From the NCBI RefSeq assembly GCF_038396755.1, contig NZ_CP149822.1, positions 4,308,001 through 4,372,000 of the forward strand: a stretch of DNA of 64,000 nt. Direction: 5' to 3'. A program made the translations under genes and the position numbers. How positions within the stretch are numbered: the first letter of the stretch is position 1; each line of letters starts with the position of its first letter. Shown here piece by piece: positions 8,258-16,834 of the stretch. Under the pieces are notes generated by a model, which made no database searches, was not told where the DNA came from, and saw only the letters and a list, made by a program, of their open reading frames with translations. This stretch comes from Chitinophaga pollutisoli (lineage in GTDB: Bacteria > Bacteroidota > Bacteroidia > Chitinophagales > Chitinophagaceae).

Positions 8258-8428
8258 TCAGCCCATGCCGCAGGCAGGGCAATTGTCCATGTTGCGTTTC
8301 TTTTCTTCTTCTTTCTTTTTGGCTTCCTTCTGTTGGGGCGTCAGGTCACTGTCTTTAGAGCAGGACGGTAATGTTTGAACGGCGATACCGGCGATAATGG
8401 CGCCGATGAGAATTTTGGGAAGTTTCAT
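8258..8428 (-). CDS. Chryseobasin-like MNIO RiPP precursor peptide (56 aa)
   Basis: A small gene upstream of the MNIO gene on the same strand. It starts MKLPKILIGAIIAG, a basic then hydrophobic N-terminus, runs on to LPSCSKDSD, a Lys/Glu/Gln-rich linker, and ends MDNCPACGMG at the stop. A terminal CPACGMG core is the hallmark of ChrA-type precursors whose two cysteines are modified by the DUF692 enzyme ChrH (established for Chryseobacterium). Cys50 and Cys53 are the likely substrates. Cys23 sits in a lipobox-like position, so the peptide may be membrane-anchored or exported before or after modification. Translation was checked codon by codon. Confidence 0.88.
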   Translation of the reverse strand: MKLPKILIGAIIAGIAVQTLPSCSKDSDLTPQQKEAKKKEEEKKRNMDNCPACGMG

Positions 8429-8539
8429 ACATCCAGGTTTTAATCATGAAGAGGTTGTTTCCACACCTTGCAATGGCTTCAGTTCGATGATAAAACGGCC
8501 GTTTGGAGGAAAAGGTTACAGCTCCTTCATTTCTTAATG

Positions 8540-9229
8540 TCACCGGGAAAGGAGGGTAAACGTAATCTCCCGCCGGGTACGGAAGCCGAGTTTTTCATAC
8601 AGCCGGATGGCCCGATCGTTGTGCCCCGCCACATGCAGAAACGGCGTGATCCCTTCTGCGCGTTGCCGGTGTACCAGCCCCGCCACCAGGTGCCCCGCAT
8701 ATCCCCGACCCGTATATTCCGGATGGGTACAGATAGCACTCAGCTCGTTGAGCCCGTTGAGCCGCATGCGCTCGCCGGCAACCGCCACCAGCCGGCCTTG
8801 TTCCCGGATACCGGTGTACCGGCCCATACGCCAGGTTTCCGGCATGAAATACCCCGGCTGCACCAATTGTACGAGGTCGTACAGTTCCGGGGCGTTGGCG
8901 GGTGTTAGGTCTGTTATGGAGATAGCCGGATCGGGCGCCGCCAACGGGCGCTCGCTGATCATTTGAAGGCAGGGCAACCGGGAACGGATGGTCCAGCCGT
9001 CTGCCAACGGCGGAAGTTCGCCGATGAGAAAAAAGGCGTCTCCGGGTTCCAGGAGCCCGTCCAGCTGCCGGGCGTTTGCTGCGGAAGGGGAAGCCACCGC
9101 CGCAAAAGGGACCACTTCCGGCAGATATCGCGCGCCGCCTTCCGAAGTCTTCGCCAGGTGCGCCTGCGGACCGTTCAGGGCATGCCAGGCCGGGTTGTCG
9201 AGCATCTTCCAGTCTATTATCTTTTGCAT
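8540..9229 (-). CDS. GNAT family N-acetyltransferase
   Basis: 229 residues from the ATG at 9229 (MQKIIDWKML). The C-terminal 130 residues form a GNAT domain: strand LVAVAGERMRL, then ELSAICTHPEYTGRGYAGHLV with the acetyl-CoA-binding R/Q-x-x-G-x-G/A motif, and the closing FLHVAGHNDRAIRLYEKLGF. The N-terminal half is a degenerate acetyltransferase-like region, as in the FR47 group. The substrate is unknown. It precedes the RiPP precursor on the same strand by 111 bases, so a role in the peptide locus is possible but unsupported. Confidence 0.85.
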   Translation of the reverse strand: MQKIIDWKMLDNPAWHALNGPQAHLAKTSEGGARYLPEVVPFAAVASPSAANARQLDGLLEPGDAFFLIGELPPLADGWTIRSRLPCLQMISERPLAAPDPAISITDLTPANAPELYDLVQLVQPGYFMPETWRMGRYTGIREQGRLVAVAGERMRLNGLNELSAICTHPEYTGRGYAGHLVAGLVHRQRAEGITPFLHVAGHNDRAIRLYEKLGFRTRREITFTLLSR

Positions 9230-9478
9230 CTTCCAAATATACAGCCGTATGGCATCGGGAACCACCGGAACTTCGCGGCAATTTTCACGGTGCCGTCAGT
9301 TTTCACGGAAAAGCGCCAACCAGACAGGAGGGAGATTGTTGTATAGATGAACGGGATTGACTAATTTTCCGGCAGAAAGTGAATGTATCGACTGTAACTG
9401 TCCTTGAAAACAAGATCGTGGCGTACATTTTTCCAATGAGCTCAACCAGACCGGACCTATAATATTATCGCCTGTAGC

Positions 9479-10420
9479 ATGAAGTTTTGTATCCTTTTTC
9501 TGAAGCTGATCCGATGGCCTAACCTCGTCATTATCTTCCTCACGCAGTGGCTTTTCCAATATTGCGTGATCACTCCGCTTTTGCGCGCCGCCGGCCTGGA
9601 GCCGAAAATGAGCGTGGCGGAATTCCTTATGATCTCCGCGGCATACATGCTCGTAGCCGCCGCGGGATATATCATCAACGATTATTTCGATCTGGGGATC
9701 GATACCGTCAACAAACCCGGGAAAGTGTGTATTACCCGCGGCATCAGCAGGACCGGCGCCCTCGCCGCCTATGGCCTCATGAACGCCGCCGCCGCAGGGC
9801 TCGCCTGGGTTGTAAGCTTGGAACTGGGAGGATGGGCGCCTTTATATTGCATCCTCGGCTGCATCGTTTTGTTGTATTGTTATTCGGCGTTTTTCAAAAA
9901 ACGATTCCTCATTGGCAATATCCTCGTGGCAGGCATCTCCGCTTCGGCCATGCCGGTGCTGACGCTGGTGGAAGGCGATGCCGCCGGCATCTTCCCCGAC
10001 ACCCTCCGTTACATCACGATCTACACTTTTCTATATACCGGCTTCGCGTTCATCATCTCTTTCGCAAGAGAACTGGTGAAAGACCTGGAAGACGTAGAAG
10101 GCGACCGTCGTTACGGCGGCCGTACCATGCCCATCGTGCTCGGTGCGCGTACCGCGCATTGGATCGTAGCCGGAAGCCTGCTCAGCCTTATCGGCGTGCT
10201 GGCGGCACTGCAACCATTCCTCTGGACGCAGCAGGACGGTGGTCCCTCCATGCTGTCGCTCTACTCCATCTGCCTGATCATCCTGCCGCTGGCGTGGATC
10301 CTGCGGAAAGTATTCGGCGCCCGCGCCGTGCAGGATTACCACCGCCTCAGCACCTGGATCAAAATCGTGATGCTGACGGGCATTTTGTCGATGTTGTTCA
10401 TCCAGTTTATGATCCTATGA
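9479..10420 (+). CDS. UbiA-family membrane prenyltransferase
   Basis: 313 residues with about eight or nine hydrophobic segments. The first Asp-rich motif is INDYFDLGIDTVNKP (N-D-x-x-D-x-x-x-D) and the second is DLEDVEGDRRYGGRT, both typical of UbiA prenyltransferases that bind a prenyl diphosphate through Mg2+. The sequence is closest in feel to geranylgeranylglycerol-phosphate synthase-like members, but the acceptor cannot be told. It opens a three-gene run with two proteins that carry terpene-synthase-like motifs, which suggests a terpenoid or modified-lipid product. Confidence 0.88.
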   Translation: MKFCILFLKLIRWPNLVIIFLTQWLFQYCVITPLLRAAGLEPKMSVAEFLMISAAYMLVAAAGYIINDYFDLGIDTVNKPGKVCITRGISRTGALAAYGLMNAAAAGLAWVVSLELGGWAPLYCILGCIVLLYCYSAFFKKRFLIGNILVAGISASAMPVLTLVEGDAAGIFPDTLRYITIYTFLYTGFAFIISFARELVKDLEDVEGDRRYGGRTMPIVLGARTAHWIVAGSLLSLIGVLAALQPFLWTQQDGGPSMLSLYSICLIILPLAWILRKVFGARAVQDYHRLSTWIKIVMLTGILSMLFIQFMIL

Positions 10421-10457
10421 ATGTATTGCAGTTTGCCGGAAGCGTAGGCGCGAGGGT

Positions 10458-11444
10458 TTGGCAGATCATGTCGGAAAGGAAGAAGGAAGCCCCCGGGCCG
10501 AAGCGCTTTTGCAACGGCTGGAAGCGCAATTTGGCGGACGAATGCCCGAAGAAGCCCGCCGCAAGGTGATCACCAGCTACAGCATCTACCAGCCCATGAT
10601 CATCGACGCATTCACGGCGCTGCGCGGCCGCACCGCCACCCCGGCGGAAAGGGACCGCCTCATCCAATACTTCATCTGCAGCGGCGCGTTCGACGACTTC
10701 ATCGACCGTGAGGAACTGACGCCGGAAGCGCTGGACACAATTTCTTTCCGGCCGGAAACATTCCAGCCCCGCAGGATCGAAGAGCAGATGTTCCTGCATT
10801 GCCACCTGGCATTGCGGGATTACGTCCGCGACCGCCCCGCATACGACAAAGCCGCCCGCGGGCTCTTCCGCGCGCAGGTGGATTCCGCACGGCAAACGAA
10901 GCCCGCGCCCATGACCGAAGAAGAGCTGCTCCGCATCACGATGGAAAAAGGTGGTTATGCCGTGCTCCTCTGCCGTTTCTATCTCGACCACGACGCTTCC
11001 GGAGCGGAAGCCGATTGCTGGTACCGGATCGGCGGCATCATCCAGCTGACCAACGATTTATTCGATATCTGGAAAGACCTCCAGGCAGGTGTGCAAACGC
11101 TTCCCAACCGGATGCGCGACGCGCATGCTTTTCATGCGTTTTATACCCGCAAGGTGGAGGAGATGATGGCCATCATCGCGGGGCTCCCGGTGCCGGAAGC
11201 CCGCAAACGCGCTTTCCTCCTCAATATGATGGCGATCTGCTCTTTCAGCGACATGGCCATCCGCCAGCTCCGCAATCTCCAGCAGCAAAGCCCCCAGCTC
11301 CCTGATCTCAACAGCCTGCCCCGCAAAGCACTGATCGTGGACATGGAAAAGCCTTCCAACATCTGGCACTGCATGCACTTCACCTGGCAAAAATGCCGCG
11401 AAGGCAAGCGCATGTCCGCATCCACCAAACCACTCCCCGCATGA
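10458..11444 (+). CDS. Class I isoprenoid-synthase-fold protein
   Basis: 328 residues, mostly helical. An Asp-rich motif DDFID lies at residues 79-83, and about 115 residues later comes IGGIIQLTNDLFDIWKDLQAG (N199, D200, D203, D207). This two-motif layout is that of trans-isoprenyl synthases and class I terpene cyclases, where both motifs hold the three Mg2+ ions that ionise a prenyl diphosphate. Start: no ATG is available early, so a TTG at 10458 is used; an ATT at 10425 is possible, and ATG only at residue 29. It is 37 bases after the UbiA gene, and its stop overlaps the next start (ATGA). Confidence 0.72.
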   Translation: MADHVGKEEGSPRAEALLQRLEAQFGGRMPEEARRKVITSYSIYQPMIIDAFTALRGRTATPAERDRLIQYFICSGAFDDFIDREELTPEALDTISFRPETFQPRRIEEQMFLHCHLALRDYVRDRPAYDKAARGLFRAQVDSARQTKPAPMTEEELLRITMEKGGYAVLLCRFYLDHDASGAEADCWYRIGGIIQLTNDLFDIWKDLQAGVQTLPNRMRDAHAFHAFYTRKVEEMMAIIAGLPVPEARKRAFLLNMMAICSFSDMAIRQLRNLQQQSPQLPDLNSLPRKALIVDMEKPSNIWHCMHFTWQKCREGKRMSASTKPLPA

Positions 11445-12589
11445 ACTTCCGCATTACGCTCATTATACTGAACCTCCTGGCCTGCGTGCCTTTCGCAAGG
11501 GCGCAGGAAGACGCTTTCGCGACCCGCCTCCTCCACGAAATCGCGGCGGAACAGGCGGCAACCGATAGTTTTTATTACGCCGGCATGTTTCCCAGCCACC
11601 GCTACTACGGCCATCCGCGCGGCAAAATGAAGCACGACAACAACGTATTCTTCACCGGCCTCATCGCCTTGACGCTCGGTGAAATGCAGGATCAATTCCA
11701 TAGCGCCGACAGCACGCTATGCCGCAACATCCGCGCGAAAGCATGCGCCACGTTCCCTTACTTCCGCCACAAATCAGGGCGCAGCACGTATAATTTCTGG
11801 AGAACCAATCCCAGCATGGTGTTCCCGAATTCCGGTTTCCTCAACCTGTTCAAAAAATGGCATTCGCTGCCCGATGATATCGATGATACTTCCATCCTCC
11901 TGCTCGCCATGGAAGCGGATTCCGCCACCGCCCGCGCCACCAGGCTGCTGATGGAGCAACACGCGAATACCGTCAGTTACGGCATCAAAAATACCTTCAG
12001 AAAATACCGCGATATTCCCGCCTATTCCACCTGGTTCGGGAAAAGCATGCCGATTGATTTCGACGCCTGCGTACTGGCGAATACGCTGTATTTCATGCAT
12101 CGTTACAACATGGCGGGCGGCCGGTTCGATAGCGCCACGGTGCAGTTACTCGCTGCTTTCATCCAAAACCGGGAATACATGACGCACCCGGCCTACATCT
12201 CCCCGCATTACGCGCGTTCCCCGGTACTGATTTACCACTTCGCGCGGCTCATCGGCCGGTATCCCATCCCGGAACTGTCGCAACACCGCGGCGTGCTCGT
12301 GGCGGATGCAAAGCAGCTGCTGGCGCAAGCTTCCGACGATATGGACCGCGTCATCTTATCTACGGCGCTGCTTTGGCTGGGTGAGCCCGCTCCTGAAATC
12401 GATTTGGGTAAAGTGAGAACAGACGGGGATTTCGTGTTTTTCGTGGCAGGCTTCAACTCGCTGCTGCCGGATTTTGGGAAGAAGACTTTTTCCGGCTACC
12501 ACCTTATCAGCTATTACTACAAATGCCCTGCGTACAATAAAGTGTTGCTACTGCAGCATCACCTTTTGCGTGCATCGCTGAAAGCATAA
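11441..12589 (+). CDS. Exported protein with DxDDT motif (class II terpene-cyclase-like?)
   Basis: 382 residues with a clear signal peptide (MNFRITLIILNLLACVPFARA). The mature part is alpha-helical and carries LPDDIDDTSILLLAM at about residues 143-157. D-x-D-D-T is the general acid motif of class II diterpene and triterpene cyclases in an alpha-barrel fold. The position after a UbiA and a class I-like gene, with a four-base overlap, supports a link to isoprenoid chemistry. Export to the periplasm would be unusual for a cyclase, QW repeats are not evident, and a glycosidase-like alpha-toroid is an alternative. Terminator at 12590. Confidence 0.5.
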   Translation: MNFRITLIILNLLACVPFARAQEDAFATRLLHEIAAEQAATDSFYYAGMFPSHRYYGHPRGKMKHDNNVFFTGLIALTLGEMQDQFHSADSTLCRNIRAKACATFPYFRHKSGRSTYNFWRTNPSMVFPNSGFLNLFKKWHSLPDDIDDTSILLLAMEADSATARATRLLMEQHANTVSYGIKNTFRKYRDIPAYSTWFGKSMPIDFDACVLANTLYFMHRYNMAGGRFDSATVQLLAAFIQNREYMTHPAYISPHYARSPVLIYHFARLIGRYPIPELSQHRGVLVADAKQLLAQASDDMDRVILSTALLWLGEPAPEIDLGKVRTDGDFVFFVAGFNSLLPDFGKKTFSGYHLISYYYKCPAYNKVLLLQHHLLRASLKA

Positions 12590-12619
12590 AAAAAGCCCCC
12601 GCTTTTCACGGGGGCTTTT
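12590..12619. terminator. Bidirectional intrinsic terminator
   Basis: AAAAGCCCCCG-CTTTTCA-CGGGGGCTTTT: an 11-bp stem with A residues upstream and T residues downstream. It lies between the converging terpenoid run and the UbiB gene. Confidence 0.88.
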
Positions 12620-12628
12620 CATGAAAAG

Positions 12629-13969
12629 TTATTGCAGATCGGAAACCCATTCCTGTTTGCCCAGTTCGTCGATACGCTCGCGGCTGGTGTTGACGCGCGA
12701 TTTGAGATCGCTGAGGAGGGAATACAATCCGAAGTAGGTGCGGTTGATGTAAAGCGAGTGGCGGCTGCCGCGCGCTACTTTCGATTCGCGGACTTCCTTC
12801 AGATTATACAGGTAATCCATGTAAGCGTAAATTTCGTTGAAATAGGCTTCGTCGCCGAAATCAAAACCCGTTACGGTAAAGGGAAGCGTGAGCATGCGGA
12901 TCATCTCCTGGAAAAGGCCGGAGAAGAAGACGATGTCTTTTTCCGTATCGCTGGGATGGATCATTTCGAGATGCGTGTAAATCTCGCGGCGGCGGGCTTC
13001 ATCGGCCAGCACATCCTTATCGGTGAGATGGAAATAGTTGACATAAAAATCCTCCGGTATCTCCTTCACACAACCAAAATCGAAAATCGCGACGGTGCCG
13101 TCTTCCCGCAGCAGGAAGTTGCCGGGGTGGGGATCGGCGTGAACGGTGCGCAGGTGATGCACCTGGAACTGGTAGAAGTCCCACAGCGCCTGCCCGATCT
13201 TGTCGCGCACTTCCTGCGATGGATTGGTATCGAGAAACTCGCGGAGATGCTTACCGTGGAGCCAGTCCATGGTAATGATCCGGTCCGACGATAATTCCGG
13301 GTAATATGCCGGGAACACGAGGTTGGGGATATGCGCGCAGCGGGCGCTCAATTCCCTCGAGCGGCGGAGCTCCAGTTTGTAATCCGTTTCTTCCAGCAGT
13401 TTGGATTCGATCTCTTCGAAATATTTATCCATATCCACTTCATTCATCCCCACGATGCGCACGGCGAAGGGTTTCACGATGCGCAGATCGGATTTCACGC
13501 TGCTGGCCACGCCGGGATACTGGATTTTGACTGCCAGCTGTTTGCCGTTTTTCTCCGCTTTGTGAACCTGCCCGATGGAAGCGGCATTGCATGCTTTCAG
13601 ATCGAACTGATCGAATAATTTGGAGGGCGTCTGGCCGAGGGTTTTAACAAAAGTGTTGACCACCAGCGGCCCGGAAAGCGGAGGCGCGCTGTATTGGCTC
13701 ATGGCGAACTTATCGGAATACGCCTTGGGCAGCATGCCGCGGTCCATACTGAGCATCTGCGCCACTTTCAGGGCGCTGCCTTTCAGCTGGCTCAGCGTGT
13801 CGTAAATATCCTCTGCGTTATCCTGATGCAGCTGTTCCTTGGACACGGAAGGGTCCATCAGCTTGCGGGTGTAATGTTTGATATAATTGGTTCCCACTTT
13901 CAGCCCGGTTGTCACGAAGCGGCCCGCCCGCTCCACTTTGCCGGTGGGGAGGTGTTGTTGTTCTTTCAT
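12629..13969 (-). CDS. ABC1/UbiB-family atypical kinase (AarF-like)
   Basis: 446 residues with UbiB/ADCK signatures: the KxGQ-like QLKGSALKVAQMLSMD (about 61-76), the Ala-rich nucleotide loop AASIGQVHKAE, HADPHPGNF and AIFDFG. These proteins are atypical kinases or ATPases linked to lipid and quinone homeostasis at membranes. The KxGQ element here reads KVAQ, a departure from the consensus. It is 8 bases after a TetR-like regulator in the same direction, a pairing common in Bacteroidota, so the two are an operon. Confidence 0.88.
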   Translation of the reverse strand: MKEQQHLPTGKVERAGRFVTTGLKVGTNYIKHYTRKLMDPSVSKEQLHQDNAEDIYDTLSQLKGSALKVAQMLSMDRGMLPKAYSDKFAMSQYSAPPLSGPLVVNTFVKTLGQTPSKLFDQFDLKACNAASIGQVHKAEKNGKQLAVKIQYPGVASSVKSDLRIVKPFAVRIVGMNEVDMDKYFEEIESKLLEETDYKLELRRSRELSARCAHIPNLVFPAYYPELSSDRIITMDWLHGKHLREFLDTNPSQEVRDKIGQALWDFYQFQVHHLRTVHADPHPGNFLLREDGTVAIFDFGCVKEIPEDFYVNYFHLTDKDVLADEARRREIYTHLEMIHPSDTEKDIVFFSGLFQEMIRMLTLPFTVTGFDFGDEAYFNEIYAYMDYLYNLKEVRESKVARGSRHSLYINRTYFGLYSLLSDLKSRVNTSRERIDELGKQEWVSDLQ

Positions 13970-13977
13970 AATGGCGG

Positions 13978-14604
13978 TTATTTCCGGGTGAACATGAATT
14001 TACCGAAGTCGATCAGGCTGTCGATCGTGTTGCTGTGGATCAGCTCGAAGCTCAGGTTCACGGCTTTTTCGATCGCCGCGTCCGTCAGTTCGAATTGCTC
14101 GCTCCTGTCGCCGATCCAGTATTTTAGCACAAACAGCGCCTGCACCCAGAATCCGTGTACGTATTGATCGGAAATGTATTTCCGTTCCTTGATCTCGGAA
14201 GTGAGATATCCTTCCTTGATCAGCCCGGAAGCATATTCGTAAAACGCCTTCTTGAAAGCCGACAACTGCCCCAGCTGGCTGAGCGGCAGGTGGGAACGGC
14301 GGTACTGTTGCAGAATGTAACTTCTGTCTTCCTTCAGCTGCTGCACCCATAAAAAATAAAAGGCGAGCAGCTTTTCGCGGGAAGAATACTGCCGGTAAGT
14401 CTCGTCGTCTTTCAGCTGGTCGGTGGTACGGGTGAAATATTTCTCCCAGATGTCGGCCTCGAGGGCTTCGAAATTGCTGTAAAACTGGTAGAATTCCGCC
14501 TCCGGCACATCGAGGATTTTGCAGAGTGCGAAAACAGAAACAGGCGCCTGGCCGTTTTCGAGCCAATAACGCTTGTACGCATCGCGAATGGATTGTTTTT
14601 CCAT
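13978..14604 (-). CDS. TetR-family-like transcriptional regulator
   Basis: 208 residues. The N-terminal helices (IRDAYKRYWLENGQAPVSVFALCKILDVPEAEFYQFYSNFEALEAD) form a TetR-like DNA-binding region with the recognition helix near EAEFYQFYSNFE. The remainder is a helical ligand or dimer domain of the type found in Bacteroidota TetR C-terminal families. It precedes the UbiB kinase by 8 bases and probably regulates it. Confidence 0.78.
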   Translation of the reverse strand: MEKQSIRDAYKRYWLENGQAPVSVFALCKILDVPEAEFYQFYSNFEALEADIWEKYFTRTTDQLKDDETYRQYSSREKLLAFYFLWVQQLKEDRSYILQQYRRSHLPLSQLGQLSAFKKAFYEYASGLIKEGYLTSEIKERKYISDQYVHGFWVQALFVLKYWIGDRSEQFELTDAAIEKAVNLSFELIHSNTIDSLIDFGKFMFTRK

Positions 14605-14815
14605 GTTCTTTTTGGTTTAAAAGAATGAATCGAAGGGGGAGGAACGGGTTATGATGCAAAATTACGCCGCCATGCGATACGTTCGGCAAATGATGTGGAA
14701 AAAATTTGGCCAGATGGGCTGAAAGGCGGAACGGGAAAGGGATTGGGACAAAATGTTAATTTTTTCCCAATGGCCGGAATTCGAAAGAATCGTACATTGG
14801 ACGAAACCGGAAAAC

Positions 14816-15196
14816 ATGGCAAAAAGATTTGCCGGTCTGCGGACCGTCATTTACCGCGTTCCCGATATCGCGGCTGGCAAGGAATGGTACAGGAAGGCCT
14901 TCAACACCGATCCCTATTTCGACGAGCCCTTTTATGTAGGCTTCGAGATCGGCGGATACGAGCTGGGCGTGCACCCGCTGGCGGCCGGAGAAGCGCATCC
15001 CGGCACGGGTGCCGTGGAAACGTATTGGGGCGTGGAAGACATCCGCGAAGCCTACAATTACCTTCTGTCGCTCGGCGCCACCACCCACGAAGCCCCGCGG
15101 AATGTGGGCGGCCCCATCGAAACGGCTACCGTTACCGATCCCTGGGGGAATATCATCGGGTTGATTTACAATCCTTTATTTGAAGTAAAACCATAA
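14816..15196 (+). CDS. VOC (glyoxalase/dioxygenase-fold) protein
   Basis: 126 residues from the ATG at 14816. VOC half-motifs are clear: LRTVIYRVPDIAAGKEWYRKAF at the start and ATVTDPWGNIIGLIYNP at the end, with WGVEDIREAYNYLLSLGAT between them. Metal-dependent or non-catalytic members exist, and the substrate cannot be told. It stands alone, divergent from the TetR gene, and ends at a terminator. Confidence 0.86.
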   Translation: MAKRFAGLRTVIYRVPDIAAGKEWYRKAFNTDPYFDEPFYVGFEIGGYELGVHPLAAGEAHPGTGAVETYWGVEDIREAYNYLLSLGATTHEAPRNVGGPIETATVTDPWGNIIGLIYNPLFEVKP

Positions 15197-15198
15197 AA

Positions 15199-15227
15199 AA
15201 GAGGCGCCGGAAAAGCGCCCTTTTTTT
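15199..15227 (+). terminator. Intrinsic terminator
   Basis: GGCGC/GCGCC stem with A residues before and seven T after, between the VOC gene and the convergent MFS gene. Confidence 0.7.
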
Positions 15228-15245
15228 ATGGGGGAAAACGTGTTG

Positions 15246-16511
15246 TCAGGTTGCCGCGGCCATTTTACCCGGTTCCGGTTGCCTGGCCGCCGCTTCCGCT
15301 ACCACCTGCCGGTTCAGGAAATACATCATGACCATCGTGATGACCAGCGCCACGGCGATCACGTATCCCAGCACGGGATAATGTTCCAGGTACCCCGTTT
15401 CGGTGGAGTGCACGATCCTGCTGGCGGCCATGGCGGCGATACCTCCGGAAAGCTGCTGTACGGCGGCGTTGATGCTCATGAAGGAGCCGCGGTCCTGCAG
15501 CGTGGGCAGCGACGTCATGGTGGCCTGCATGGGAATGATCCGGGCAAATACTGACACCATCATCAGCACATTGATAATCAACGCCAGGTAGAGCGGCGTG
15601 ATGCCGCGGTTGGTATAAATCAGTACCATGACGAGCGTGAGCGTACTGGCAGCGTAGAAGATGTTGGCGCGGCCTATCTTGTCGGACAGCCGCCCGATAA
15701 TGGGCGACACCAGCAGGTTGGCCAGCCCCGAAGCCATAAACAGCAAAGTGATATCGTGTTTCGAAATGCCCATGTTATGCTGTGAAAACGCATTGCCGAA
15801 GGGCATGAGCATGTAACCGCCCGTGGCGATGAGCACGGTGGTAAAGAAGGCCAGCCGGTAGCGTGGGTTCTGCACCGTATGCGCCAGGTGTTTGAATGCG
15901 TTCTTTTCCGTGTTTTTGCCGAGGTGCCCCGTGATGGGTTGCATGAAATACCCCAGCAGCAGGCCGAGCATGGTGCCGAAAACGGCGATCATCCAGAAGG
16001 GAAAATGCCAGTTGAAACGGATGGCGAGCTCCCAGCCGATGGGGATGCCCAGGATCTGGCTCATGGCGAAGGCCATCTGGGTATATCCCATTACGCGGCC
16101 GCGCGTTTCCGGGCGGAAGAGGTCCACAATAATGGCCAGCCCGATGGAGCTGATCACCCCGCCGAAAAGCCCCGTAACGATCCGGGCGATCAGCAGCGTG
16201 GGATAATCGTTGGCGAGGGCGCAAAAGTAAGTGCCGATGATAAAGCCGGTGTAAAAAACCATGAGGATTTTCTTCCGGTCGAACTTATCGGCGAAGCCTG
16301 CTGTGGCGATGGCCGAAATGCAGGCGGAGAAAGGGTATGCGGCCACTACCATCCCGAATTGCCGGGCGGTGAAATCGTGCAGCAGGATTTCGCCCAGCGG
16401 GTTCATGACCATGAAATCGAGCACCACGGTGAACTGCATGAGCGACAGCAGTACGATCATGAGCACCTGGTAGCGGGTAAAGACGGGGTGTTTCGGAGCG
16501 TGTGTTTCCAT
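15246..16511 (-). CDS. MFS transporter (drug:H+ antiporter-like)
   Basis: About 421 residues and 12 predicted membrane helices. The loop 2-3 signature appears as GFADKFDRKKILMVFY, and the second-half repeat as LSDKIGRANIFYAAS, typical of DHA1-type efflux pumps. The ATG at 16511 (METHAPKH) is preferred over an upstream one at 16553 that would overlap the preceding gene. It is the last gene of an operon led by a TetR regulator, so it is probably an inducible exporter of an unknown toxic compound. Confidence 0.86.
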   Translation of the reverse strand: METHAPKHPVFTRYQVLMIVLLSLMQFTVVLDFMVMNPLGEILLHDFTARQFGMVVAAYPFSACISAIATAGFADKFDRKKILMVFYTGFIIGTYFCALANDYPTLLIARIVTGLFGGVISSIGLAIIVDLFRPETRGRVMGYTQMAFAMSQILGIPIGWELAIRFNWHFPFWMIAVFGTMLGLLLGYFMQPITGHLGKNTEKNAFKHLAHTVQNPRYRLAFFTTVLIATGGYMLMPFGNAFSQHNMGISKHDITLLFMASGLANLLVSPIIGRLSDKIGRANIFYAASTLTLVMVLIYTNRGITPLYLALIINVLMMVSVFARIIPMQATMTSLPTLQDRGSFMSINAAVQQLSGGIAAMAASRIVHSTETGYLEHYPVLGYVIAVALVITMVMMYFLNRQVVAEAAARQPEPGKMAAAT

Positions 16512-16549
16512 TTGGAGTTTTGAAATCGTAGTGTGTGTGGTGGATAAAA

Positions 16550-16834
16550 TCAACCGGGCAGCTCTTCGCAGAAATAACCGGCCGATTCCACCAGGCTGAT
16601 GATGGGCGAGGGATCGGGGTTCCGGGTTTCGATGCGGAGCACTTTATCGGTATCCTCCCGGTCTACGGTCCATTTCACGAGCCCGGGGGCTTCGTCAAGA
16701 ACGGGCGCCACCTGGCGGAGGTCTTTTTTGAACCGGATGTTGGTCCGGAATACGAGTACATCCATTCCGGATGCCGTTGCATAAGCGGTGGTCATGGGCG
16801 TCAGGTTTAATGGTAAATGTATATAATGGGTCAT
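16550..16834 (-). CDS. Small HMA-like fold protein
   Basis: 94 residues; from about residue 24, MDVLVFRTNIRFKKDLRQV resembles a heavy-metal-associated (ferredoxin-like) domain but lacks the CxxC metal site. Its ATG overlaps the TetR stop by four bases (ATGA), which fixes the start and implies coupled translation. It lies between a TetR repressor and an MFS pump, 38 bases before the pump gene. The role is unknown. Confidence 0.6.
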   Translation of the reverse strand: MTHYIHLPLNLTPMTTAYATASGMDVLVFRTNIRFKKDLRQVAPVLDEAPGLVKWTVDREDTDKVLRIETRNPDPSPIISLVESAGYFCEELPG

